Source: JAGOLU01 sp037138475 (lineage in GTDB: Bacteria; Patescibacteriota; Microgenomatia; UBA1406; GWC2-37-13). From it: 64,000 nucleotides of DNA. The stretch spans positions 3,126-67,125 of the forward strand of contig JBAXII010000006.1 of the NCBI GenBank assembly GCA_037138475.1, written 5' to 3'. Made by a program: the position numbers and the translations under genes. The notes beneath the pieces were generated by a model that was not told the DNA's origin, did no database searches, and saw only the letters and a program-made list of their open reading frames with translations. Below are positions 24,889 to 32,288 of this stretch, one piece after another. How positions within the stretch are numbered: the stretch's first letter is position 1; each line of letters starts with the position of its first letter.

Positions 24889-25122
24889 TAACTCCATTTT
24901 TAAAAAAGTACGTCCTGCTCCACCCTTTAAATATTTCTCATTTGCTCTTGCTTCTATTCGAGTTCCACAGGATCTGGAGTATACCAGTTTCCAAGGCCCT
25001 TTGCCTGCGGTAAAAGTATGTTTTCTGGTATTGTGACGCTTAATGCGCTCGACAATATCCTTCGTCATGCCAATATACAACATGCCATTGGGATTTTCGA
25101 GAACATACACAAACCACTTCAT
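24853..25122 (-). CDS. Small GIY-YIG nuclease running into tRNA-Leu
   Basis: An 89-residue protein: a GIY-YIG domain with FVYVLEN, MLYIGMTKDIVERIKRHN (catalytic Tyr/Arg helix) and EKYLKGGAGR, of the URI/COG2827 type. The last 12 residues (ARMAKLADAHA) are read from the first 36 nt of tRNA-Leu(GAG) on the same strand. Upstream lie tandem palindromic repeats and a 15-nt copy of the tRNA 5' end, as if the nuclease cassette had entered the tRNA gene and rebuilt it. It is only distantly similar to the GIY-YIG protein at 5168-5449. It may be a mobile gene. Confidence 0.85.
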   Translation of the reverse strand: MKWFVYVLENPNGMLYIGMTKDIVERIKRHNTRKHTFTAGKGPWKLVYSRSCGTRIEARANEKYLKGGAGRTFLKMELARMAKLADAHA

Positions 25123-25134
25123 GATTCAAGAAAT

Positions 25135-25265
25135 AATTGTGCGCGTCCCGCAGGGCGGGATAAATCCCTCAAAGCGGGATAAATCCTGCACTCTCGGGAT
25201 GAATCCCTCAAAGCGGGATGAATCCGCCAACTTGCCCCGCCATGCGGTGGCTTGCCCCGCTCTGC
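25135..25265. repeat. Tandem palindromic repeats upstream of GIY-YIG gene
   Basis: GGGATAAATCCCTCAAAGC and GGGATGAATCCCTCAAAGC repeat with small changes (about 25156-25230), followed by two copies of CTTGCCCCGC...GCGG (25233-25269). The block separates the GIY-YIG gene from the tRNA-Leu fragment. Confidence 0.8.
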
Positions 25266-25269
25266 GGGG

Positions 25270-25284
25270 TTTCGCCATCCGGGC
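25270..25284 (-). repeat. 15-nt copy of the tRNA-Leu 5' end
   Basis: GCCCGGATGGCGAAA on the minus strand is identical to the first 15 nt of tRNA-Leu(GAG) at 24874-24888. It is also shared, up to GCGAAA, by tRNA-Leu(TAA). Confidence 0.8.
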
Positions 25285-25326
25285 ATACATGCTCAATATC
25301 AGCTTCAATCAAGGAACAAAATTATA

Positions 25327-26703
25327 TCACCTCTTTCTACTTATGGTGTATCGATATGGGTAGTAGAGCATGGCAGCAGGCAAGTCTCGAGCAAATCTCT
25401 TTTGAAAGTCTACCATATACTTTTTTTGCAGTGCGGCTTCGCTCGTTGCACGAAAATCCTCGAGTAGTTTGTCGACCTTTTGGCTTTCATATTCAGATAT
25501 ATTTCCTTTGCCCTTTTGAGAAGAGTGCCACACATAGTACTGATTTGGTTCGGAGGGGATGTTCCAGAGCCCGATAAGCAACTTAAACTTGCCTCCTCGT
25601 GCCAAACCGGTCAAGTCAAGCGTAGCCTCGCCACCTGCTCCCTTGATGATGTCCTTGACAGCGTTTGCGACTGGCAAAAAGTCTACAGAGGTATTGATAG
25701 TAAATGTTGCCTCAGAAGAAGCCTCTTTGAAGTAGCGCTTCAAGATAGCTCCATACACATCAGGGTTCTCAGGGATATGGGTAAGTGTTTTGTCATAGAA
25801 AGTCGAATATGGCGAGAGGGGTGATACGGCCAAATTCCCGAGCTTTAGAAGCTCCTCTGAGGGAATGCTGCCATACATGGCTTCGCGTAGGTCACGATCT
25901 TTTAATAAGGGATTTGAGGTGTTAAAAAAGAGCGCAACTACTTGTGAGTACACGCTATCCTTGGTAGTGGTAGTATTTGGCCACGCAGAAAAGTTTTTGT
26001 ATGCTGACTCGTTTGACGTCACAAACTCATCGATCTCGTGTAACTTAAATGCTGTAATCAGATCGGACTCGTTTTTGTATACGCGATAATGCAGGTTGGG
26101 TTTGCCATGCTCGACTGGTACGAGCTCAATCTCGTTCCATGTATCATTGGTCCTCTTCTTTCGTGCAGAGGTGACCACATATTCCCCTCCGATGGCTCGA
26201 ATTGGATAGTGTGCTATGAGAGGCTTTGTCAGGTAGTCATAAAAATGAGCAAATGGTTTATCGAGTATGAAAACTAGTTTCATTGGATCGGAGGTGTCAA
26301 GCTTTACATCCTTGAGATTAAAGGGAACGGTGGATGAGGTGAATGGCGTCTTGTCGCTGTAGAACAGTCTTGGCTTGAGCACCAATGTGTAGCGTGTAAA
26401 CTCATCATTATGAGACCAAGAGTCGATTATCTTGCTCGCATAGCTCCCATCTGGATTTTGATAGAGCAGGGATGTAGTGACTTTTGAGACCACTTCAGGA
26501 GGCAAAGTTGAGGTATTGGCTGCTCCCGTGATGCCTATAGTTACTACAGGATTTGCAAGGCTGGAAAGGATGATATTTGCAAAAAAGAGATAGGCACTCA
26601 CGCAACCAATCGTAATCACAAACGAAGAGACTAAAAACCATACATGCTTTCTCACATATGCAGTGACCATCCAGTAGCTAAAACGCAGCTTTTTCCAAAA
26701 CAT
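25327..26703 (-). CDS. Membrane-anchored family 5 (peptide/nickel type) solute-binding protein
   Basis: A 458-residue protein with one N-terminal membrane span (about 22-45) in place of a lipoprotein signal, then an extracytoplasmic domain. The domain follows the SBP_bac_5 pattern: VVTIGITGAANTSTLPPEV at the start, ...YTLVLKPRLFYSDKTPFTSS, VVALFFNTSNPLLKDRDLREAM (the conserved LNTxxxPFxDxxVRxAl block) and a closing YYVWHSSQKGKGNISEYES..VD.LL. It would bind oligopeptides or similar for an ABC importer, but no permease genes adjoin. TACAAT ends 7 nt before the start. Confidence 0.85.
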   Translation of the reverse strand: MFWKKLRFSYWMVTAYVRKHVWFLVSSFVITIGCVSAYLFFANIILSSLANPVVTIGITGAANTSTLPPEVVSKVTTSLLYQNPDGSYASKIIDSWSHNDEFTRYTLVLKPRLFYSDKTPFTSSTVPFNLKDVKLDTSDPMKLVFILDKPFAHFYDYLTKPLIAHYPIRAIGGEYVVTSARKKRTNDTWNEIELVPVEHGKPNLHYRVYKNESDLITAFKLHEIDEFVTSNESAYKNFSAWPNTTTTKDSVYSQVVALFFNTSNPLLKDRDLREAMYGSIPSEELLKLGNLAVSPLSPYSTFYDKTLTHIPENPDVYGAILKRYFKEASSEATFTINTSVDFLPVANAVKDIIKGAGGEATLDLTGLARGGKFKLLIGLWNIPSEPNQYYVWHSSQKGKGNISEYESQKVDKLLEDFRATSEAALQKKYMVDFQKRFARDLPAAMLYYPYRYTISRKR

Positions 26704-26710
26704 ATGTAGT

Positions 26711-26716
26711 ATTGTA
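26711..26716 (-). promoter_or_regulatory. -10 box, leaderless promoter
   Basis: TACAAT on the minus strand, 7 nt before the ATG at 26703. Confidence 0.5.
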
Positions 26717-26749
26717 CTGTAAATGGAAGTCTATTTATACCAAGGAGCG

Positions 26750-26971
26750 TCACTTTCTCATGATGATCGAAGCTATGGAGATGGCAAGAAAGATGAATAT
26801 GAGGAGTGCGGTAAATCGCATCACAACCTTCTCTACTCCGCGACGAGTCTGGAATGTCTCTCCACCTCCACCCCATGCACTGCCGAGTCCAGCCCCCCGA
26901 CCTTGCAAGAGGATAAATACGACGATGAGAACGCTGACCACGATGTTTGCAATCAAAAGGGTATTGTTCAT
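26750..26971 (-). CDS. secG: Protein translocase subunit SecG
   Basis: A 73-residue protein with two membrane spans (about 5-22 and 50-70) and the connecting LLQGRGAGLGSAWGGGGETFQTRRGVEK loop that is diagnostic for SecG. It is a small subunit of SecYEG. Its promoter TACAAT (26984-26989) lies next to a perfect palindrome at 26996-27026. Confidence 0.95.
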   Translation of the reverse strand: MNNTLLIANIVVSVLIVVFILLQGRGAGLGSAWGGGGETFQTRRGVEKVVMRFTALLIFIFLAISIASIIMRK

Positions 26972-26995
26972 AGAGTTTGAAGTATTGTAATCTAT

Positions 26996-27026
26996 ATGCG
27001 GCAGATGCGCAACGCATCTGCCGCAT
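26996..27026. other. Perfect 14-bp palindrome between permease and secG
   Basis: ATGCGGCAGATGCG, loop CAA, then the exact complement. No T run follows on either strand. It overlaps the expected -35 region of secG (minus strand) and lies 15 nt past the permease stop, so it may be an operator or a U-less terminator. Confidence 0.6.
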
Positions 27027-27041
27027 TGGAGCGCTGTTTAC

Positions 27042-28832
27042 TTAGTAGATGATACGTACTCCGCCCAAATCCTCATAACTAAATTCATGAAAGTGATGCA
27101 CTGAGCCTACCAGAATACGATTTGTGGGAACGTGGAACTTCTTTACAGCTGCCTGTACTGCTTCAGGTCCAAACTTCATTTCAAAGGTCTCAAGTGACAC
27201 ATCAAGGTGCTGGTACACTCCTGACTCTTTGAGGATGGGCAGTGCTTCACTCAAGAGTCTACCTGACTCCTTGTCGTATGCAGTGTCACTATCACAGTGT
27301 ATGAGAACCACGCGTCTCCCTACTTCGTTGCGTGCGATATACTTGAGGATTTCAAAAAGACGCTGACGATTATGAACAAACACGACTATCTTGAGTCGGA
27401 TGATCGAGTCAAACATGTGCTTCGTCCGCGACTTTAATATCCCTGACTTTTGAGATACACGATATATAAACTCGAGGAGGTAGTCTTGAAATATCATGCC
27501 AAAGACGACGGTGATGGTAGGGATAAAGTAGATCATAAAGTAGTACACGTACTCCTGATTTATGACCATGTTACCCACCATTCCCATCCCAGCCGCAAGG
27601 AGTGCGATTACCACATACTTGATAGGTGAACTGTAAGTGCGCTCAAGGAGGCTGCGCTCACGCTTGAGGATAAGATTGCCAAAAGCAAAGAGTGTCATGA
27701 CACCCAAAAATGCAATCGTGTAGACTCCCGCGAGGCTCAACATATTACCATGAGTGATCAGCAGAATGGAGCTACAAAGTAGGAAAAATGAGATGACCGT
27801 GATAGGAAAGGATCCCTTGCTATTCTTTTTTGTCAATATATTTGGCAGACAACCATCAAGAGCCATGCGCTGGATGAGTCCTCCTACACCGACATATGCG
27901 GTAAGCACAGCGCCTGATAGCACTAAAAGTGCATCTATAGCGATGATGTCACGCATGATAACTGGCCCCCACTCAGACATCAAATCACCACCCAAGGTAA
28001 AACTCACATCTGCAAGCATAAAGTCACTTGCTCCCTTGATCGCTGATATACTGAGTGTGTTGAGCGCGACAAGTGCGATCAGCGGGTTAAAAATGATGAC
28101 CCCAAGCCACATATTTCGCAGTGTCTTGCGAAATACCCCCGGCTCTTGCTCCTCTACGAAGTTTGCGGATGATTCAAATCCAGATATACCAAGAAGTGAT
28201 GCTGAAAATCCGAGATAGAGTGTCCAAAGGAGACCCTTATTGGTAAATACTATACTCTTTGTTGCCTCATAGTTTGCCCAGAATTGTGAGGTGCCGTGCA
28301 CGAGCCAATGCTCGATACCAAATACGAGAATGAGAACAAGGGTAAAAATATGAAACAAAAATATTCCAAGAGCTACCTTTGCCGAGTCTTTTAATCCACC
28401 GATAACGAGTGCTGCAAATCCTCCCAAGAGCACAATGGCGACAAGTGTCGTATCAAAATGTCCTGTATGCTCCTCAAATGCACGTGCAAAGTACTCTACG
28501 CCGACTTTGGCTGAGAGACAGGCAGTCGCTACATAGGAAAGTATAGTCATAACACCTGCGATAGCGGCTATTGGTTTGCTGGTGCCATTGAGCAGACAGT
28601 TGTACGCACCGCCGTTTATGGGCAGCGCTTCCACGACCTCCGTATACACATGTCTAAAAAACCATAAAGACACTCCAACGAGGAGCAAGACTAGAGGTGC
28701 ATATACTCCTGCAAATATAGAGGCGATACCTGCGGTATACAGACATGAGCTCAGGATGTCGTTGCCACAAATAGCTGTCGCATAGAGCTCGTTCAACTTG
28801 TGATGAGTTTTATGGCCATGTGTGTCTGACAT
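27042..28832 (-). CDS. APC-superfamily amino acid permease with C-terminal USP-like domain
   Basis: A 596-residue transporter. About twelve membrane spans fill residues 20-455; the first contains CGNDILSSCLYTAG, the unwound substrate-binding region of APC carriers, followed by LPINGGAYNCLLNG. The C-terminal 140 residues are soluble (KIVVFVHNRQRLFEILKYIARNE..., ending ILVGSVHHFHEFSYEDLGG) and resemble a universal-stress-like nucleotide-binding domain that often regulates such carriers. It imports an amino acid or amine; the substrate is unknown. Confidence 0.85.
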   Translation of the reverse strand: MSDTHGHKTHHKLNELYATAICGNDILSSCLYTAGIASIFAGVYAPLVLLLVGVSLWFFRHVYTEVVEALPINGGAYNCLLNGTSKPIAAIAGVMTILSYVATACLSAKVGVEYFARAFEEHTGHFDTTLVAIVLLGGFAALVIGGLKDSAKVALGIFLFHIFTLVLILVFGIEHWLVHGTSQFWANYEATKSIVFTNKGLLWTLYLGFSASLLGISGFESSANFVEEQEPGVFRKTLRNMWLGVIIFNPLIALVALNTLSISAIKGASDFMLADVSFTLGGDLMSEWGPVIMRDIIAIDALLVLSGAVLTAYVGVGGLIQRMALDGCLPNILTKKNSKGSFPITVISFFLLCSSILLITHGNMLSLAGVYTIAFLGVMTLFAFGNLILKRERSLLERTYSSPIKYVVIALLAAGMGMVGNMVINQEYVYYFMIYFIPTITVVFGMIFQDYLLEFIYRVSQKSGILKSRTKHMFDSIIRLKIVVFVHNRQRLFEILKYIARNEVGRRVVLIHCDSDTAYDKESGRLLSEALPILKESGVYQHLDVSLETFEMKFGPEAVQAAVKKFHVPTNRILVGSVHHFHEFSYEDLGGVRIIY

Positions 28833-28919
28833 ATGAGTAGGAATGTAAAAATGATGAATTTGTCAAAGTCGCAGCATACCATATATCTCTCATGTGGATA
28901 TACAGCAGATTGCAGTACA

Positions 28920-29480
28920 TCACGCATCCTTTGCAATATCACTCTCGATGAGCTCACGAAGATAAGCTGATTTTGGTACTTTATGACGCTTGGAGATTCT
29001 GTCGAGATAGTGTGCATGTCGTGGAGGGATGAAAAAGGTAAACTTCACATCGTGGTTCTGTTCCACAAATCCCAAGAAGTCTACGATCGTGCGGGCAAAT
29101 GTGTCTTTGGTATAGGTGCTGGTCACTACGTTTTCATTCTCGTGTGAGCTGAAGAGCGAGGGAGGATCAACATCTGGTGAATGGAGTATCAATACGGGCT
29201 TGTTTATCTGCAGCGCCATGCCGATCTCGTACCCGACACTGACTGAAGGATGGGATGTCTCAGCGATGACACAGTCTGAGTTCTCTATCCACATCTCCAC
29301 TTTCTTTTGGAACTCAAGCTTTTGCTTCGGGGTAGATTTGCGGATCGTGTCCTCGGTCGTCTGGAGTATGTGATCAGCGATCACGGTATGACCGTGCGAG
29401 ATCAGATACTCGATGATTCTGAGGTAGTTTGAACCGTGAGATTTCTTGCCGGAAAGCGATCCGGTAAAGTAGATGTGCAT
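28920..29480 (-). CDS. Nucleoside 2-deoxyribosyltransferase-like protein with RHH-like tail
   Basis: A 186-residue protein. Residues 1-135 look like a nucleoside 2-deoxyribosyltransferase/TIR-like Rossmann fold: MHIYFTGSLSG, WIENSDCVIAETSHPSVSVGYEIGMAL (with the Glu expected as nucleophile) and KPVLILHSP. Residues 140-186 (FTFFIPPRHAHYLDRISKRHKVPKSAYLRELIESDI) read as a ribbon-helix-helix motif. The fusion suggests a nucleotide-sensing DNA-binding protein rather than a salvage enzyme. TACAAT ends 6 nt before the start. Confidence 0.65.
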   Translation of the reverse strand: MHIYFTGSLSGKKSHGSNYLRIIEYLISHGHTVIADHILQTTEDTIRKSTPKQKLEFQKKVEMWIENSDCVIAETSHPSVSVGYEIGMALQINKPVLILHSPDVDPPSLFSSHENENVVTSTYTKDTFARTIVDFLGFVEQNHDVKFTFFIPPRHAHYLDRISKRHKVPKSAYLRELIESDIAKDA

Positions 29481-29486
29481 GGAGGT

Positions 29487-29492
29487 ATTGTA
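29487..29492 (-). promoter_or_regulatory. -10 box, leaderless promoter
   Basis: TACAAT on the minus strand, 6 nt before the ATG at 29480. Confidence 0.5.
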
Positions 29493-29534
29493 CCAAAAAA
29501 CTATAGGTACTAATCGTGATTTGTATCTGCTCTG

Positions 29535-29816
29535 CTACTTTACCTCATTTACTGCTATTTCCATCACATTTTCTAGTGTCATATTATGTGGTGGGCAGAA
29601 GATCGAAGCTGGATAGTTTCTCACGTATGGTTTGGGTTCAAATGCATATATGCGAGTTCGCAATAGCACTGCCTTCTGGCCAGCGGGAACTGGCACAGAT
29701 ATTGCTGAATTTTCATCATCCTTGAAACAGGTTATGACAATGCCATCACCCCCTTGTGGTATAGAAGCCAGAGCTAAAGGTGGTATATTGGAAATTGCAG
29801 TTCTATCAACTATCAC
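29535..29816 (-). CDS. Hypothetical protein, second half of a split unit after uvrC
   Basis: A 93-residue frame that has only a GTG as possible start. The GTG overlaps the TGA stop of the preceding 40-residue frame as GTGA. It is soluble-looking, with PPLALASIPQGGDGIVITCF and a VPVPAGQKAVLLRTRIY block; I recognise no family. Together with the upstream frame it would make a plausible single-span protein with an outer domain, so this may be one gene broken by a frameshift. Confidence 0.5.
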   Translation of the reverse strand: MIVDRTAISNIPPLALASIPQGGDGIVITCFKDDENSAISVPVPAGQKAVLLRTRIYAFEPKPYVRNYPASIFCPPHNMTLENVMEIAVNEVK

Positions 29817-29935
29817 TCCGTCTGGTTTTTGCTCAGCAGGAGTAAATGCAATCCAAGGAATGCTGTTCCACCAACCATAACGGTTGCAAGTTTACTAAGT
29901 GCTGTTCTTAAATAGACTTCTTTTGATTTACTCAT
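29813..29935 (-). CDS. 40-residue membrane peptide coupled to uvrC
   Basis: Starts at an ATG that overlaps the uvrC stop as ATGA, and encodes MSKSKEVYLRTALSKLATVM followed by a hydrophobic span (VGGTAFLGLHLLLL) and SKNQTE. It ends in a GTGA overlap with the next frame. It may be the anchor half of a protein split by a frameshift. Confidence 0.5.
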   Translation of the reverse strand: MSKSKEVYLRTALSKLATVMVGGTAFLGLHLLLLSKNQTE

Positions 29936-31521
29936 AATCCTATCTGATTACGCTTTCGAAGTGAGGTATGGTATTTTTTTGCAAAACGATGCGCTTCGTC
30001 ACGTATGGCTTGGACGAGACGGAAGCCGAGATCGTGCGCACGAGGACGGAGGGAGGTGAAATTAATGAATAATGAAGAATGAATAATTGAGAATCGGGAA
30101 GTGGGATCCAGGGAAGAATCAGTGTGGCTGAGGGTGGGGAGGATCAGCCGATCGGGATGCTTGGCGATGCCGATGAGAGGAACGTCTAGTAATGAATAAT
30201 TAATAATTAATAATTCAGTATTTTTGATTAATGATTTGTCATCCCGAACTAGTTTCGGGATCTCCTCTTGAGTATGGATCCCTGCATGCGCCGGGATGAC
30301 AGGTGAAGGTATGACAGTTGAGAGCGTACTCAGAGTATCTATGACTGCGCGCAGTTGAGGTGCGCCTCCATCTATGATGATCAGATCTGGACGTGGCCAG
30401 TCACTATGCTTTGTACGGCGCGAGATGATCTCGCGCATCATGTCAAAGTCGTTATCATGGGCCTTTTTCATCTTAAACTTTTTATACTCCCTCTTGTCCA
30501 CGAGGCCATCAGTAAATACGACCATGCTTGCGGTAGAGTTGGTGAAGCTGAGCGTGGAGTTGTCATAGCACTCAATGCGGTGCAGACTCTGCAACTGGGG
30601 AAAATGCTCAGTAAGCAAAGCCATAAGTGACTCCAGAGATTGTTCTGACTTGTTGTACGACTCATATTCATCGAGACGGAATGAGCCGTGTGCGATCATA
30701 AACTCCAGCCTCCGCATCGCATCTCTGACCTTGATGGCTGCTTCGTAATCTTGTGATTCTGTATACGCTCTCAGCTCGCGTTTGAACTCCTTTTCAACCT
30801 TTGACACATCACCCTCGAGTATGGCGCAAAGCTTTTTGATATTTGCGCGATATCTGCGCTTTTCCTTTGACTTCGCGACTTTGTCCTCCATGTGGTCGAT
30901 CAGATTCGGGCACGGATCACACTGACCGATCTTGTGGTAAAAGCACGCTTGCTTCGATATCGTGCGTTGGGTACAGTAGGGCACGATACGCCTGAGGTAT
31001 CGCAGGACACTTTCAGCAGAGTACGTCGATGAAAATGGCCCAAATACGCGAACTGCATCACATGCCAATTTGCAATTTGAAACCTTCGATTCGAGCTTGT
31101 CATTATTTGAAATTGTAGATTGTGAATTTGGACTTTTTTTGATGTCCTGTCCCCTCGCCAGCGATACTTTTGGATACGCTTCTCCTGTGATGATTCTTAT
31201 ATACAGGTAGCTCTTGTCATCGCGCCATCTGACGTTGTACTTCGGCTTGATCGTGGAGATGAGGTGAGCCTCGACCACGAGCGCCTTAAACTCACTATCA
31301 GTGATCAAATAGTCTATATCGGTTGACTCCGCAAATATCGCAGCCTCCTTTTTGTCGATATCTACAGACTGAAAATGAGAGATGAGTCTGGCTCTGATAT
31401 TTACCGCTTTGCCAATATAGATGATATCGGTTCCGATACGAAAGATATATACCCCCGTCGTACTCGGAGCATCTTTGATACCTGATTTCGTCGCTAGTAT
31501 AGTGCCGTCTGCTTTGTACAT
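29932..31521 (-). CDS. uvrC: Excinuclease ABC subunit UvrC, with repeat-derived insertions
   Basis: About 529 residues. The N-terminal GIY-YIG nuclease domain (GVYIFRIGTDIIYIGKAVNIRAR) is followed by a UVR motif region (EFKRELRAYTESQDYEAAIKVRDAM), the RNase H-like 5' nuclease (RIECYDNSTLS..., LIIIDGGAPQLRA) and a DEAHRFAKKYH end. The C-terminal HhH pair is missing. In-frame repeat-derived insertions are seen at about 31065-31140, 30185-30320 and 30055-30115 (for example PVIPAHAGIHTQEE..RDDKS). Start 31521 follows a TATACT box by 6 nt. It cuts DNA on both sides of lesions with UvrAB; uvrA lies 0.8 kb away and uvrB is not in the window. Confidence 0.95.
   Translation of the reverse strand: MYKADGTILATKSGIKDAPSTTGVYIFRIGTDIIYIGKAVNIRARLISHFQSVDIDKKEAAIFAESTDIDYLITDSEFKALVVEAHLISTIKPKYNVRWRDDKSYLYIRIITGEAYPKVSLARGQDIKKSPNSQSTISNNDKLESKVSNCKLACDAVRVFGPFSSTYSAESVLRYLRRIVPYCTQRTISKQACFYHKIGQCDPCPNLIDHMEDKVAKSKEKRRYRANIKKLCAILEGDVSKVEKEFKRELRAYTESQDYEAAIKVRDAMRRLEFMIAHGSFRLDEYESYNKSEQSLESLMALLTEHFPQLQSLHRIECYDNSTLSFTNSTASMVVFTDGLVDKREYKKFKMKKAHDNDFDMMREIISRRTKHSDWPRPDLIIIDGGAPQLRAVIDTLSTLSTVIPSPVIPAHAGIHTQEEIPKLVRDDKSLIKNTELLIINYSLLDVPLIGIAKHPDRLILPTLSHTDSSLDPTSRFSIIHSSLFINFTSLRPRAHDLGFRLVQAIRDEAHRFAKKYHTSLRKRNQIGL
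30055..30320. repeat. Dispersed repeats inside uvrC
   Basis: The stretch contains an AT-rich repeat (AATGAATAATGAAGAATG, 30064-30085), a second (TAATTAATAATTAATAATTC, 30196-30220) and a palindromic unit GTCATCCCGAACTAGTTTCGGGATC with a CCGGGATGACAGG end (30237-30303). All are in frame with uvrC. Confidence 0.8.
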
Positions 31522-31527
31522 AGAGAA

Positions 31528-31533
31528 AGTATA
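31528..31533 (-). promoter_or_regulatory. -10 box of uvrC
   Basis: TATACT on the minus strand with 6 nt to the ATG at 31521. Confidence 0.5.
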
Positions 31534-31586
31534 CCTTATGGGTGTAAAATCAATCGTAGTTAACATTACTATAAGTATATATGTGG

Positions 31587-31592
31587 TATACT
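31587..31592 (+). promoter_or_regulatory. -10 box of sortase gene
   Basis: TATACT with extended TG (TGGTATACT), 5 nt before the ATG at 31598. Confidence 0.5.
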
Positions 31593-31597
31593 ACCCT

Positions 31598-32275
31598 ATG
31601 TCTTTCACGCTCAAAAGTGTATTTGTTCGCTACTCATCCACGGCTATTTTAGTGATGGTGGGGGTGATGTACATCGTCTTTCTCTCTGAGATGCTGGGGC
31701 GCGTAGATGCACATACTCCTGCCGACCAACTCACCACCCCTCAATCATCACATGACTTTTTTAATACTGTTTTTCTGCCCACTCATACGCCTACCGCTAC
31801 CCCCACTTCTACTCCCACACCCACTCCTACTCCAGTTGTGCTCCCCTCCTCTATCTCCATCCCAGCTCTACAGATCGTGCAAAGCCCGTTGGAGTACTTA
31901 GGTACTGACTCAGATGGTAGTATGCAGACTCCTCATAATCCGCTTGCAGTTGGGTGGCTACACATCGGACCCAAGCCTGGAGAAGTAGGCAACTCGATAT
32001 TTACCGCACACTATGATGACGCTCAAGGTCGACCTGCAGCATTCTACTATCTAAAGAATATTGCCATCGGCGATGAGATAACTATCACCCTGGTTGATGG
32101 ATCACCAAGAACATTTCATGTAGATTTTGTGGGCGAGCTAGATGCATATGACGGTAACGTGGGCGCCATCACTCGTCAGACAGACTATCCTTCCATCACC
32201 CTGGTGACCTGCCACGGATCATGGGATATGAGAAGTGGGATGTATAGCAGAAGGTTAGTAGTGTATGCAAAGTGA
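31598..32275 (+). CDS. Sortase (class E/F-like)
   Basis: A 225-residue enzyme: an N-terminal membrane span (about 12-35), a long Thr/Pro linker (TPTATPTSTPTPTPTP, about 62-82), then the sortase barrel. The catalytic His is in FTAHYDD, the Cys in LVTCHGSWD and the Arg in YSRRLVVYA. It would join surface proteins to the envelope or to each other. No clear sortase substrate is encoded in the window. Start 31598 follows a TATACT box; earlier in-frame ATGs lie upstream of the promoter. Confidence 0.92.
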   Translation: MSFTLKSVFVRYSSTAILVMVGVMYIVFLSEMLGRVDAHTPADQLTTPQSSHDFFNTVFLPTHTPTATPTSTPTPTPTPVVLPSSISIPALQIVQSPLEYLGTDSDGSMQTPHNPLAVGWLHIGPKPGEVGNSIFTAHYDDAQGRPAAFYYLKNIAIGDEITITLVDGSPRTFHVDFVGELDAYDGNVGAITRQTDYPSITLVTCHGSWDMRSGMYSRRLVVYAK

Positions 32276-32288
32276 GGTTGCGGCAAAG

